Source of the DNA: Thalassolituus sp. UBA1087
GTDB taxonomy: Bacteria; Pseudomonadota; Gammaproteobacteria; Pseudomonadales; Oceanobacteraceae
Direction: 5' to 3'
NCBI GenBank assembly: GCA_002314145.1
Contig: DCCG01000002.1
Span: 62,001-126,000 of the forward strand
Length of the DNA: 64,000 nucleotides
The position numbers were made by a program, and so were the translations under genes. Of this stretch, positions 1 to 10,099 are shown piece by piece (the stretch's first letter is position 1; each line of letters begins with the position of its first letter). Below the pieces are notes generated by a model that ran no database searches, was not told the origin of the DNA, and saw nothing but the letters and a program-made list of their open reading frames with translations.

Positions 1-1604
1 CAGGCGATGCGCGCCTGGCGGCGTCCAATGGCAAAACTGCGGACCCGGTCCGGTCGCGGACTGCGCAGCATTTCAGCCGTTACCCAGGCCGCTTCCGGCG
101 ACAATAACCAACGGGACTTTTGCGCTGACGACGTCTCCTGCGCCTGATATGTCAGGGCAAAGACCTGCCCTTCATTCATCAGGGCGGAATACAGAGTCAC
201 CAGATCCGCCAGCGACAGACCGCCGCCACCCAGTGCCATGGCAAGGTTTGCCCGGCCCCCCGGCACACGATAGTGAATGCCGGCGTGCTGTAAGCTGCTG
301 TCGAATATCTGCGGGGTTAAGGCTTCCAGCACCTGCACCGCCGGAAGGTTCAGCGAGCGCTGCAGCGCACCGGTCGCCGACACCGGACCGGAAAATTCAC
401 GGGTAAAGTTTTCCGGCTGATAGTCTTTTAAATAGCGCGGCACATCACGCAGCAGGCTGTGTGAATGAATCAGACCTTTATCAATGGCCATGCCATAAAT
501 AAAAGGCTTCATCGCAGATCCCGGGGAGCGCTGCGCCTGCACCATATCCACATGGCCAAAGCGGCTGTTGTCGGTAAAATCGGCGGACCCGGCGTAACCC
601 AGCACCTGATGGGTGTGATTATCCACCACCAGGACCGCCGCCGAATGCGCAGCAGGATATTGCTGGATTTCCTGACGCAGAAAGTTTTCCAGCTGGCGCT
701 GAATATCGGCATCCAGCGTGGTCCGGATCAGGCCCTGATCGGGATGTTGCTGGCTCAGTGTGCGCGCCAGCAACGGAGCCAGCTGTGGTGTTTCCGGATG
801 ATAGGCCAGCACAGGTTCCAGCAGAGCCTGCTGATAGTCCTGTGCCGAAATCACGGCAAAATCTCTTAACCGGCGCAGTACTTTATCGCGGGCCTGGCGG
901 GCACGCTGCGGATGGCGGTCAGGGCGCAGATAACTGGGTGCCTGGGGTAATACGGCCAGTAAGGCGCTTTCCGCCAGCGATAAATCTGCCGGCGATTTAT
1001 CCAGATATAAGCGGCTGGCTGCTCCGGCACCCTCAATGACACCGCCCATGGGCGCGTAGTTGAGATAAAGATTGAGAATATCGTCTTTGCTGTAATGCCA
1101 CTCCAGCTGCAGCGCCCGCACTGCCTGATAGAGTTTTCCTGCGACCGAGCGGCTGTGCGGATAAAAACGCCGCGCCACCTGCATGGTGATGGTTGAACCA
1201 CCGGAGACAACACAGCCGCAACGCCAGTTCTGCCAGGCTGCCCTGACCAGCGCCAGAGGATTCACCCCGGGATGCCAGTAAAACCAGCGGTCTTCGTAAT
1301 GAATCAGTGCTGTGACATAGGCCGGGGCAATATCGTCCTGACTGAGCGGATAACGCCAGACCCCATTAGCATCGGCAAACGCCCGCAGAGGCCGGTCATG
1401 GCGATCTACCACCAGCTGAGCAAAATCCGCATTGTGGGCACGGTTGCCGGTGGCCGCACTGCGGGAATACGGGTCCGGTACCTGCAGCGGCCAGATAACA
1501 TCCGCCACTTTTAGTAACAGCAACACAAGGCCCACAGCCAGCCCTGCCCGTTTCAACCAGGCGGGCAGGCTGCGCAGTGTTTCAGTGATCCGGCTTCTGA
1601 TCAT
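1..1604 (-). CDS. pbpC: Penicillin-binding protein 1C, 3' end outside window
   Basis: Bifunctional peptidoglycan synthase of the PBP1C class, anchored in the inner membrane. About 534 codons of the N-terminal part are visible and the frame stays open to the window edge. A membrane anchor sits near residues 20-35. The glycosyltransferase domain follows with its EDRWFYWHPGVNP motif and GGSTITMQVAR motif. The transpeptidase domain shows the active-site SAMK box (PGSAMKPF) and the SLN box (RSLNLPAVQ); the KTG box must lie beyond the edge. The ATG at 1604 starts one base after the stop of the alpha-2-macroglobulin gene, so the two are almost certainly co-transcribed and translationally coupled. 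This pairing is well known in proteobacteria. The intact frame and ordered motifs make the family call firm. Confidence 0.93.
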   Translation of the reverse strand, partial: MIRSRITETLRSLPAWLKRAGLAVGLVLLLLKVADVIWPLQVPDPYSRSAATGNRAHNADFAQLVVDRHDRPLRAFADANGVWRYPLSQDDIAPAYVTALIHYEDRWFYWHPGVNPLALVRAAWQNWRCGCVVSGGSTITMQVARRFYPHSRSVAGKLYQAVRALQLEWHYSKDDILNLYLNYAPMGGVIEGAGAASRLYLDKSPADLSLAESALLAVLPQAPSYLRPDRHPQRARQARDKVLRRLRDFAVISAQDYQQALLEPVLAYHPETPQLAPLLARTLSQQHPDQGLIRTTLDADIQRQLENFLRQEIQQYPAAHSAAVLVVDNHTHQVLGYAGSADFTDNSRFGHVDMVQAQRSPGSAMKPFIYGMAIDKGLIHSHSLLRDVPRYLKDYQPENFTREFSGPVSATGALQRSLNLPAVQVLEALTPQIFDSSLQHAGIHYRVPGGRANLAMALGGGGLSLADLVTLYSALMNEGQVFALTYQAQETSSAQKSRWLLSPEAAWVTAEMLRSPRPDRVRSFAIGRRQARIA

Positions 1605-1605
1605 C

Positions 1606-4600
1606 TCACGGCTGCGACACGACCAGAATATCCGGAGTCTTACCGACGGCACGTATTTCCGGATCGTACATATCCTCAACCAGTGGCGCCGGCACCTGAT
1701 ATTGACCCGGTGTCACTGCGCGTACCAGATAGAAAATATTGGTGGCGCTGTAATAGGCTGAATCAAAGGCGGCCACATAACGGTCATCGCGGTATTCCTG
1801 ATGCTGAATCCGGGATTCATTCCACCAGTCACTGATTTTGCGCTCATCGATGATGACGTCATCCAGTTTGATGGAGGCATTCAGATTCTGGTTTTCCAGT
1901 TCCAGACCCGCCGGCAATAAGTCGATCAGCATCAGGTCCGGACGGCGATAGCGGTCTGCCGGTTTAACCAGTACCTGCACCAGCATCAGTTCACCAACCT
2001 TCATGCGCAGAGCGCCATCATCGACATCAATCAATTGCCCGTCGGTGGTGAAGTAACGGCGCTGAATCTGCAACCCGTCACTGACCGGTGGTGGCGGCTC
2101 ATCACTGTGTCCCTGATACGCCAGCGACACAAACAATCGTTCGCCGGAGGTATTGGTCATGGTCAGGCCATCCGCCACAGATTCACCACTCAGCAGACGG
2201 CTGAACATGCCTTTTTTGTCCAGTTCTTCGGTTTTTCCGGCAGCCGACAATTCTCCCTGCCAACGGGTATCTGTCATCATTTCAGTGGCCGCCATAAAGA
2301 CACTGTTGCGTTCCTGGGTACTGAGGTAATTACGCTGTTTTAACTGGTCAGCCAGTATCACCGCCTGATCCAGGGCATAACTTTTATCCAGCCCGTAATG
2401 CAACAGCAGCCGTACAACCTGTGCGGTATCACGGATCGGGGAGCCATAGTCACCGATGTAGGTATTACGCAGTCTCTGGGTCTGCTTTAAACGCGTCAGT
2501 AATTCCTGCGCCAGTTTTTTATCGCCCTGTAAATGTGCAGCCAGTGCCAGATGTAATACCGGCAGTGAAGGGGAATCATCCAGCAGGGCTTTCGCCAGCC
2601 GGCGGATTTCCGATAATGGTGCTTTTCTGTGGCGGGCCAGAACATAGGCAGCGTAGGCCTGATAGGACTGCCGGTAGACTTCCGGCCGGCCACTCCAGCG
2701 CTCCTGGAAGGTCGCCCGGCTGCGCACATATTCTCCCAGACGCTGCAGCGCTTTACGCAACATATCAGCATCCACCCGCACGCCCTGGTCCTGGGCGTCG
2801 GTCAGAAAATCCGCGGCGTAGGCTGTCAGCCAGTGCTGCTCATAATCATCATGGCTGCTCCACAAGCCAAAGCCACCATGCGTCATCTGACGTTTCTGTA
2901 CACGCTCCATACCCGAGGCCAGCGCATCGTCGCGCTGACGCCCGGTCTCGTTGCGGATTCCCATACGGGCAAGCTGATCCTGTGTTGCATAAACCCAGGG
3001 CCAGGTTGAGCTGACTGATTGCTCCAGACAACCGTAAGGATAATGCAGCAGTGACTGCAGCTGACCACGGGGATTGAGGTTAACGGAGGTATTCACAGAC
3101 AACAGCACCTGCAGGGATTGCGGACGCAGACCAGCCACTTCTTCAGGGGTCAGAGCAATTTGCTCACCCGGTTCCAGTACCTGATATTTTTTCTGCGTCA
3201 GTGCCGGATTGGCGTGGCGGCTGTTCAGCTTCCAGTGCCGTTCCAGACGGAAGTCATCAGCACCGCTCAGTACCATTCCGATATCCATTTGCCCGGCCGG
3301 ATATTCGGCGCGCAATGGCAGCGTGACGGTGGTTTTTTCGCCATCGGCGAGGACAAAATCTGACGCCTGAGCACCGCCGTTAAGAACGCTGACCGGTCCT
3401 GTGGCGGTCAATGACAGATGCAGTTGCTGTTCTTCACCACTGAGATTAGTGACATCCAGCGCCACCCGGCTCTCATCTCCGACGGCAACAAAACGCGGCA
3501 TGGAAAGCTGGGTAACCACCGGCGCTGCCAGCGTGACTTCCTGCTCCAGATGACCAAAACGGTTATCGTCGAATGCCAGTGCCATTAACCGCAGCCGGCC
3601 ATTAAAGTCCGGCAACGTCAGCGGAATATCGGCACTGCCATTGCGTACCGCTACCAGACCGGAAAACAGGGAGACAATCTGTACTTCAGAGCGAGCTTTT
3701 TCTCCGCCACGACTGAGCGCATCGGCGTCACCACCAAACTTCATGGTTGCCAGACGATTGTCGTTAAGATCAATCAGCCTGCCGTACATATCGCGGATAT
3801 CGACCGAATAACGGCGCGGAGCAAAAAACCAGTCAAAGGCATCCGGTGTTTCAAAATCCGTCAGGGACAGTACGCCCACATCAACGGCAGCCAGCGTCAC
3901 CCAGGCTTTATCCACCGGCTGTCCGCCGGCATCGCTGACGCTGACCCGGGTGGTTACCTGACGGTCCGGTTGCCATTTTTCCGGTGCATCCACACTGACC
4001 TGCAAATGCCGCGGTTCACGGTTTAACGGCAGATGAATCAGGCCCAGAGAACGCGTCGGGGTGATACGCTCTTTGTTATCCGCCGGTTGCAGATGCACCA
4101 CGCTGATGTATATATCGTGACGTTTCCAGGCTTCATCCACCGGAATATTCACGGTTTTTCCGGCCGCCGGCACAGTGACCCGGCTGCTCCATAACAGCTC
4201 ATCACTTTCCACCAGCACCAGGCTTTCCCCCGCCGCTGGCGGAACAATATTAAGCTGTGCAACATCACCGGCATCGTAGCCACCTTTATCCAGTGCCAGC
4301 GTGACTTTATCCGGGCGCGCGCCCTGCTCGCTGTCGGCAGAATCTTCCCAATACCAGTACCAGCTTTCGCCGGCTTTAAAGGTCATGCTGCTGATCAGTC
4401 CGGTTTGCGGATCTTCCACTTCGATACGATAGTGGCCGTATTTTACCGGCAACATAACAGTACTTTTACCATCGCTGCTGATGTCGGTGGTCAGCGTCAG
4501 GGCGTTGTATTCGCGATCGGTGGTTTCCATGTACCAGCCGCGTGATGAATCGTAACGCCAGTGGTAACGCCGGTTCATATTAATCAGACGCACTTTGGCG

Positions 4601-6630
4601 TTACGGACACTGCTCAGCTGTCCGCTGGCATCGGTCCGGATGAGTTCAAAACCGGCCTGCGAATTGGCTGCCGCGTGTTCATTAAACGCGGGACGGATAC
4701 CAATCAGTGAATCGGCCGGCAGAACCCGGGCGGTGTAACGACGCACCAGGGGTCGCCCGCCGGTTTCGTACAGACTGCCGGTCACAGTAACTGCCAGCGG
4801 CGTTTCCGCATCCCGCCATTGTGAGCTGAGTTCTATCTGATAACGCCCGTCACCGTCCAGATTGCCGCCCTGATATTGAAAGGTCTGGTTATTACTGTCA
4901 TCGCGGCTGTTACCGAAAAAATACTCCGGATACTGTTCAAACGGATGCGCCAGCTGAGCAACCCGTACACTGGCATCAAAACGGTTGCCGGCGGCCGGCG
5001 CACCATAAAGATATTCCCCCAGCAATGGCACCCGCACTGTGTCTGACGGCGTAAAAAACAGCGGGCGGGTTTCACCCGGGTTAAAGGTGAGCTTTAACCG
5101 CTCGGGCATAAAGTCTTCGACTTTAAAGCGGTAAACAACCCGGTTTTTACTGACCCCTTCCACTTCCAGACGCCAGTCACCGGTCTGCGCATCCTCCGCC
5201 AGAGGGTATTGATATTCATAGTAACCGGCGCCGCTGGACTGCAGACTGATGTCTTTTACTTTCTGTCCATCCGGACGGATGATGCGTGCTTTCAGCGGCT
5301 GGCGGCTCAGTGCTGCGCCATCTTCATCGCGTAATAAGGCTGAAAATACTGCGGTTTCGCCACCGCGATAAATATCCCGTGGTGCATAAATAAAGAGTTC
5401 GCGACTCTGATACGGACGTTCGCCCAGCTCAAAATCCGACAGATCCAGCGCCGCATTATCAAGACTGACAAAGCTCACTGATTCCCCTTTGCGGGCGATC
5501 AGCACCTGTCCCCATTTTTTGCTGCGCCGTATTTTTACATAGCCCTGATCGTTACTGCTGCCTTCATAGGCGACTGAGCCGTTGGCATTAATCAGCTGCA
5601 CACTGGCGCCGGCGACCGGCGATGGCTGTGTCAGTGTGTTCAGATAGACATCAAAGTGATTGCCATAGGTGCGGATCTGCATACCGATATCGGTGACGGT
5701 GAAATAGGTCACGGATAAACGGCTGTCGAATTTCCCGGGACGCTCCATCACTGCAATGTAAACCCCTGCCTCACGCAGGGCTTTGATATTCTGCACCGGC
5801 AGATTCACCAGACGTCGTTTATTGCGGTCATCAGTCAGCGCAAAACGGCCACTGTATACGCTGTCAGAAAACCGCTGCAGTTCATCCAGGCGATAATAAC
5901 GCTCACTGAGCCCGTTGCTTTTCCAGTTAATAAAAGCGCCCAGATCAGAATCATTGACACGCAGAAAGGTTACATCCACTTCCGGCGTATTCAGCGCATA
6001 AACCGGCAGGCCGGTGTGCAGATTGAGTGGCAGAAAATGGCCATTACTGGCAAAACTGGCGCTTGGCTGCAGACGACCAAAGCTGATGCTTTTTTCACTG
6101 GGTTTATGCAGTGTCTCACCGTTAATGGCTGTCAGCCCCGGGGAAACCGTGGCTTTATAAGTTGTATCCGGTTCAACCTGATCGAAATACGCGGTGGTGC
6201 CATCCTCTGACAGAACCCAGGCACCGGACTGCACACTCCAGCGCCCCGGCTGAACCTGTTTTTCAACGGTGAAATAGGACTGAATATCTTTACTGGCATC
6301 GACCGGAACGGAAAAGGTCACACCAATAGCATTGCCATCGTCGTAACTGGCATCACTGATATCGGCAACCTGCAGGGGAACGCCATCATAAATGGCATCA
6401 TCCACCGCAGGGGGCACGGCTTCTGCCGGCGTTGTCCGGGCCTGTGCCTGAGGCTGCGCCTGACCTTCGTTAATTCCCTCAGCAGACGGGGATTGTGACT
6501 GACTGTCCTGTTGCTGCGGTGTGTTTGCGGCCGTTTTTTGCGGCGTGTCATTATCACTGTCACTGCATCCATACAACAACACCGACGCACAGAAGAACGT
6601 CAGCAATAATGAGCGCGATGGGGGGAACAT
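1606..6630 (-). CDS. yfhM: Bacterial alpha-2-macroglobulin lipoprotein (YfhM type)
   Basis: Large periplasmic protease-trapping lipoprotein of 1,674 residues, the length typical of bacterial alpha-2-macroglobulins. The N-terminus has a lipoprotein signal with lipobox LLYGC and then a Ser/Gln/Pro-rich linker to about residue 75. The middle is a long run of macroglobulin beta domains. The thioester motif CLEQ (in YPYGCLEQ) has its Cys at residue 1201, so the covalent-trap chemistry is probably intact. The alpha-helical thioester domain and receptor-like domain follow. The start ATG has an AAGGA ribosome-binding site. The gene lies directly upstream of pbpC. In the known pairing, PBP1C is thought to repair peptidoglycan while the macroglobulin blocks invading proteases; that role is family knowledge, not seen here. 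Confidence 0.95.
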   Translation of the reverse strand: MFPPSRSLLLTFFCASVLLYGCSDSDNDTPQKTAANTPQQQDSQSQSPSAEGINEGQAQPQAQARTTPAEAVPPAVDDAIYDGVPLQVADISDASYDDGNAIGVTFSVPVDASKDIQSYFTVEKQVQPGRWSVQSGAWVLSEDGTTAYFDQVEPDTTYKATVSPGLTAINGETLHKPSEKSISFGRLQPSASFASNGHFLPLNLHTGLPVYALNTPEVDVTFLRVNDSDLGAFINWKSNGLSERYYRLDELQRFSDSVYSGRFALTDDRNKRRLVNLPVQNIKALREAGVYIAVMERPGKFDSRLSVTYFTVTDIGMQIRTYGNHFDVYLNTLTQPSPVAGASVQLINANGSVAYEGSSNDQGYVKIRRSKKWGQVLIARKGESVSFVSLDNAALDLSDFELGERPYQSRELFIYAPRDIYRGGETAVFSALLRDEDGAALSRQPLKARIIRPDGQKVKDISLQSSGAGYYEYQYPLAEDAQTGDWRLEVEGVSKNRVVYRFKVEDFMPERLKLTFNPGETRPLFFTPSDTVRVPLLGEYLYGAPAAGNRFDASVRVAQLAHPFEQYPEYFFGNSRDDSNNQTFQYQGGNLDGDGRYQIELSSQWRDAETPLAVTVTGSLYETGGRPLVRRYTARVLPADSLIGIRPAFNEHAAANSQAGFELIRTDASGQLSSVRNAKVRLINMNRRYHWRYDSSRGWYMETTDREYNALTLTTDISSDGKSTVMLPVKYGHYRIEVEDPQTGLISSMTFKAGESWYWYWEDSADSEQGARPDKVTLALDKGGYDAGDVAQLNIVPPAAGESLVLVESDELLWSSRVTVPAAGKTVNIPVDEAWKRHDIYISVVHLQPADNKERITPTRSLGLIHLPLNREPRHLQVSVDAPEKWQPDRQVTTRVSVSDAGGQPVDKAWVTLAAVDVGVLSLTDFETPDAFDWFFAPRRYSVDIRDMYGRLIDLNDNRLATMKFGGDADALSRGGEKARSEVQIVSLFSGLVAVRNGSADIPLTLPDFNGRLRLMALAFDDNRFGHLEQEVTLAAPVVTQLSMPRFVAVGDESRVALDVTNLSGEEQQLHLSLTATGPVSVLNGGAQASDFVLADGEKTTVTLPLRAEYPAGQMDIGMVLSGADDFRLERHWKLNSRHANPALTQKKYQVLEPGEQIALTPEEVAGLRPQSLQVLLSVNTSVNLNPRGQLQSLLHYPYGCLEQSVSSTWPWVYATQDQLARMGIRNETGRQRDDALASGMERVQKRQMTHGGFGLWSSHDDYEQHWLTAYAADFLTDAQDQGVRVDADMLRKALQRLGEYVRSRATFQERWSGRPEVYRQSYQAYAAYVLARHRKAPLSEIRRLAKALLDDSPSLPVLHLALAAHLQGDKKLAQELLTRLKQTQRLRNTYIGDYGSPIRDTAQVVRLLLHYGLDKSYALDQAVILADQLKQRNYLSTQERNSVFMAATEMMTDTRWQGELSAAGKTEELDKKGMFSRLLSGESVADGLTMTNTSGERLFVSLAYQGHSDEPPPPVSDGLQIQRRYFTTDGQLIDVDDGALRMKVGELMLVQVLVKPADRYRRPDLMLIDLLPAGLELENQNLNASIKLDDVIIDERKISDWWNESRIQHQEYRDDRYVAAFDSAYYSATNIFYLVRAVTPGQYQVPAPLVEDMYDPEIRAVGKTPDILVVSQP

Positions 6631-6831
6631 AGGTCGGTCCTTGATTCAGAATACGATGGGGCTGAACTATAAACGTCTGCGTCCCTGCTGACCATGATAT
6701 CCATCACTGGAATTAATCTGCATCCGGGCCAGACGCCGCCGATGACAGGCGCAGCGTCCGTGCCGGCAATAGCCTGACAACAACAGGTGGTTGCGTTGAC
6801 ATCTGTTAACCGCTGACAACATTTTGTTTCA

Positions 6832-8112
6832 GTGACATTTATTAATAGTGACTATAGTTACAGACACACTTTTACTGTGGAACATCCGGTGTCAGCGCTT
6901 GCCCTGTTGCGTCCTGCTTTATTCCCGTTAACCGCTCTGCTGGCCTGTTGGCTGCTGTGGCCAGGCGTCACGGACTGGGGACAGGAATATGAATTTCTGT
7001 TACTTATCAGCCCGCTGCTGATCGCCGCCCTGTGTCTGGTTCTGGCTCAGGTTTTCAATCAGGGCCGCATCGGGCAGATGATCATTCTCGTGGTCGCCAC
7101 TTACGGACTGATCCAGTGGCAAATGCAGAGTACCCTGGATCATCCGGCGACCTGGTGGATGTATTTCTGGCTCACACTCCTGTTTCCCCTGAACGCCATG
7201 TTGATCCGCTATCTGCCGGAGCGTCGCCCTCTGTCACTGTACGGTCTGATGTTTCCCGCCACGCTGGTGTTGCAGGCAGTATTCATTCTGGGGCTGCCGG
7301 GCCAGTTACTGACAACACCATTGGGTCAGTGGGTACTGACTTTTCAGCGCCAGCCCGGCGATGTGCTGATTCCGTTACCGGCCTGGATCAGTTTTGCGGT
7401 CAGCCTCGGTCTGGTTATTAACCGCCTGCCGCGCAATGCGGATGTACCATTGGCTTTTGCGGCCGTGATTATCCTGCACGGGCTGATGTTTTATCACTTT
7501 GATCAGCCTTATATGTCAGCTCTGACGGCGGTCACCGTCCTGCTGCTGTTATTCACCACCTTGCTGGTCACCAATCATCAGCTGGCCTTTATTGATGAGC
7601 TGACTGCCCTGCCCGGCCGGCGGGCGCTGATGAATGATCTGAAACACAGGCACGGGCACTACATTCTGGTCATGGCGGATATCGACCACTTTAAACAATT
7701 TAATGACACCCATGGCCACGACACCGGCGATGACGTACTGCGTCTGGTGGCCAGCCAGTTGGGTAAAACCACCGGTGGCGGACGCGCTTACCGTTACGGC
7801 GGGGAAGAATTTACGCTGATATTTCCGTCCGCCAGCCTGAAAGAATGCCGCCCCTTTATTGAAGCCACACGCGAACGCATCGCCTCATACCCTCTGGTCG
7901 TGCGCAATACCAGCCAGCGGCCGGAGGATCATAAGTCCGGTAAAAAGCAGCGCGGCAAGGCGGCGGATAAAAAAACACTGAGTGTCACCATGAGCTTTGG
8001 TGCCGCACGCCGGCAGAGCGGTGAGACGATTGAGGCGCTGCTGAAACGGGCTGATAAAGCTTTATATAAAGCCAAGCAGAACGGCCGAAACCGGGTGGAA
8101 GATGCGGTATGA
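6832..8112 (+). CDS. Membrane diguanylate cyclase (GGDEF)
   Basis: Inner-membrane c-di-GMP synthase. Roughly seven or eight hydrophobic segments fill residues 15-255 and form an unrecognised membrane sensor. A GGDEF domain follows with ADIDHFKQFND and the active-site GGEEF at residues 323-327. The usual inhibitory RxxD site upstream of GGEEF is replaced by TGGG, so product inhibition is probably lost. A basic insert (around SGKKQRGKAADKK) interrupts the C-terminal half of the domain and resembles a loop expansion. The start is uncertain: GTG at 6832 has no good ribosome-binding site, and an in-frame GTG at 6877 is also possible. The gene is divergent from the macroglobulin gene across 200 bp; nth follows after 31 bp. 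Confidence 0.88.
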   Translation: MTFINSDYSYRHTFTVEHPVSALALLRPALFPLTALLACWLLWPGVTDWGQEYEFLLLISPLLIAALCLVLAQVFNQGRIGQMIILVVATYGLIQWQMQSTLDHPATWWMYFWLTLLFPLNAMLIRYLPERRPLSLYGLMFPATLVLQAVFILGLPGQLLTTPLGQWVLTFQRQPGDVLIPLPAWISFAVSLGLVINRLPRNADVPLAFAAVIILHGLMFYHFDQPYMSALTAVTVLLLLFTTLLVTNHQLAFIDELTALPGRRALMNDLKHRHGHYILVMADIDHFKQFNDTHGHDTGDDVLRLVASQLGKTTGGGRAYRYGGEEFTLIFPSASLKECRPFIEATRERIASYPLVVRNTSQRPEDHKSGKKQRGKAADKKTLSVTMSFGAARRQSGETIEALLKRADKALYKAKQNGRNRVEDAV

Positions 8113-8143
8113 TAAGCACAAACCGTGAACCTCCGATGTCCCC

Positions 8144-8779
8144 ATGAATAAAGAAAAACGTACAGAGATATTTTCCCGCCTCAGGGACCACAACCCCGAA
8201 CCGCAGACAGAGCTTGAATATTCCACCCCGTTTGAACTGTTAATCGCCGTGCTGTTATCCGCCCAGGCGACCGACGTCAGTGTCAACAAAGCCACCCGAC
8301 GGCTCTACCCTGTGGCGAATACACCGGAAAGTCTGCTCGCCTTAGGTGAGGAAGGTGTTAAGGAATACATCAAAACCATTGGTCTGTTTAACAGCAAAGC
8401 GAAAAACGTGATTAAGCTGTGCCGTATTCTCATCGATCAGCACCACAGTGAGGTTCCGCAAACCCGGGAAGAACTCGAAGCGCTGCCCGGTGTCGGACGC
8501 AAAACCGCCAATGTGGTTCTGAATACGGCCTTTGGCCAGCCGACGATTGCGGTTGATACGCATATATTCCGGGTATCCAACCGCACTAAAATAGCGCCGG
8601 GCAAGGATGTGGACGAAGTGGAAAAACGCCTGATGCGCGTTGTTCCGAAAGAATTTCAGCTGGATGCTCACCACTGGCTGATTCTGCACGGACGCTACGT
8701 ATGCGTGGCCCGCAAACCAAAGTGTGGAGCCTGCATTATTGAAGATTTGTGTGAGTACAAACAGAAAACATCCGACTGA
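8144..8779 (+). CDS. nth: Endonuclease III (base-excision repair)
   Basis: DNA glycosylase/AP lyase that removes oxidised pyrimidines. The 211 residues align position for position with the E. coli enzyme at the key sites. The helix-hairpin-helix motif LPGVGRKTANVV carries catalytic Lys120. Asp138 lies in VDTHIFRVSNR. The [4Fe-4S] cluster ligands are Cys187, Cys194, Cys197 and Cys203. The gene is intact. It sits between the diguanylate cyclase and gloA, all on the same strand with short gaps, so read-through transcription is likely. No strong ribosome-binding site precedes the ATG, but no better start exists. Confidence 0.97.
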   Translation: MNKEKRTEIFSRLRDHNPEPQTELEYSTPFELLIAVLLSAQATDVSVNKATRRLYPVANTPESLLALGEEGVKEYIKTIGLFNSKAKNVIKLCRILIDQHHSEVPQTREELEALPGVGRKTANVVLNTAFGQPTIAVDTHIFRVSNRTKIAPGKDVDEVEKRLMRVVPKEFQLDAHHWLILHGRYVCVARKPKCGACIIEDLCEYKQKTSD

Positions 8780-8790
8780 GAGGATTCACC

Positions 8791-9192
8791 ATGAGACTAT
8801 TACATACCATGCTGCGCGTCGGTGACCTGGACCGCTCCATCACCTTTTACACCGATGTGATGGGCATGCAGCTGCTGCGCAAACACGACAATGAAGAATA
8901 CCAATACTCACTGGCGTTTGTCGGTTATCAGCCGGAAAGTGAAGGTGCTGTGATCGAGCTGACGTACAACTGGGGAACCAGCGAGTATGACCTGGGGACC
9001 GGCTATGGCCATATTGCCCTGGAAGTGGATAACGCCGCTGAGGCCTGTGACAGAATCCGTAACAATGGTGGTAACGTCACCCGTGAGGCCGGACCGGTCA
9101 AAGGCGGTTCAACCATCATCGCTTTTGTCGAAGATCCCGACGGCTACAAAATCGAACTGATTGAAAAAGGCCACGACAACAGCAAGCTCTGA
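8791..9192 (+). CDS. gloA: Lactoylglutathione lyase (glyoxalase I)
   Basis: Cytosolic metalloenzyme that converts the methylglyoxal-glutathione hemithioacetal to S-lactoylglutathione. The 133 residues have the short nickel-type glyoxalase I length. All four metal ligands are at the expected places: His5, Glu56, His74 and Glu122. The ATG is preceded by GAGAGGA with good spacing. The gene begins 12 bp after nth and is probably co-transcribed with it. Confidence 0.96.
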   Translation: MRLLHTMLRVGDLDRSITFYTDVMGMQLLRKHDNEEYQYSLAFVGYQPESEGAVIELTYNWGTSEYDLGTGYGHIALEVDNAAEACDRIRNNGGNVTREAGPVKGGSTIIAFVEDPDGYKIELIEKGHDNSKL

Positions 9193-9205
9193 GCCGGCCT
9201 GATAC

Positions 9206-10099
9206 TCAGCCCCGGTAGCGGAAATGCAGTACTTTCAGGCCGCGGCCTGGCTGCGCTTCCCGGAAAACGCCGGGGTTGGCGATACGCCCGATAAATTCAC
9301 ACCCCGGCGCATGCTCCTCTGCCTGTTGGCGCAGGAAGCTTTCATCCAGATCCGGAGAATTCAGACACAACAGCAGATCGGCGCCCGCCGTCATAAATTC
9401 CGGCAGGCGACGCAGAATTTTTCCGTAGTCGCGGCGGATATCCACACTGCCTTTCTGAAACGTCGGCGGATCACAGATCAGCAGATCATAAGGACCGTGT
9501 TTTTTTACCCGCCCCCAGGATTTAAACAGATTGACCCCTTCAAAGATCACCCGCGATAAATCCTGACCATTCAGTCGATGATTATCGCGCCCATGCGCCA
9601 GTGCCGCTTTACTCATATCAATGTTCACTATTTTTTCTGCCCCACCCGCCAGGGCGGCGACTGAAAAGCCACAGGTATAAGCAAACAGATTCAGAACCCG
9701 CCGCCCGGCGGCATTATCCTGAACCCAGCGGCGGCCATGGGCCATATCCAGAAACAGTCCGGTGTTCTGGGCGCGGTTCAGATGCAGCCAGTAATCCAGC
9801 TGATGTTCACGGATGACCATCTGTTGCGGCATATCCCCCAGCAGGCATTCGAACGGTGCCCCCTGACGACAGCGGAACTGCACAACGACCTGTTCAGCGC
9901 CGCATTCGTCAGCCAGAGACTGCGCCAGACAACTCAGCGCCTGCGGACCCTCTTCGGCGTACAGGGTAATCAGCGCCAGCGGCGTAAACCAGTCAATATT
10001 TATATGCTCAAAACCGGCCCAGGCATGACCCCGTCCATGAAACAGGCGTTGAGCGTCATCCCCGCAGGGGCGTACAAAAGGCGGACATAATGGTGACAA
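9206..10099 (-). CDS. Class I SAM-dependent methyltransferase, RlmI/RlmK-like
   Basis: Probable RNA methyltransferase. The SAM-binding motif is RVLNLFAYTCGFSVAA and the acidic loop VNIDMSKAAL follows. The catalytic-type motif CDPPTFQKGS is typical of the RlmI/RlmK (YccW/RlmL C-terminal) group. The 297-residue length is shorter than RlmI because the N-terminal PUA domain is missing, so the exact substrate is unknown. The start is a TTG at 10099 with AAGG about 10 bases upstream; no in-frame ATG is nearby, so the start is only moderately sure. It is convergent with gloA across 13 bp. Confidence 0.85.
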   Translation of the reverse strand: MSPLCPPFVRPCGDDAQRLFHGRGHAWAGFEHINIDWFTPLALITLYAEEGPQALSCLAQSLADECGAEQVVVQFRCRQGAPFECLLGDMPQQMVIREHQLDYWLHLNRAQNTGLFLDMAHGRRWVQDNAAGRRVLNLFAYTCGFSVAALAGGAEKIVNIDMSKAALAHGRDNHRLNGQDLSRVIFEGVNLFKSWGRVKKHGPYDLLICDPPTFQKGSVDIRRDYGKILRRLPEFMTAGADLLLCLNSPDLDESFLRQQAEEHAPGCEFIGRIANPGVFREAQPGRGLKVLHFRYRG

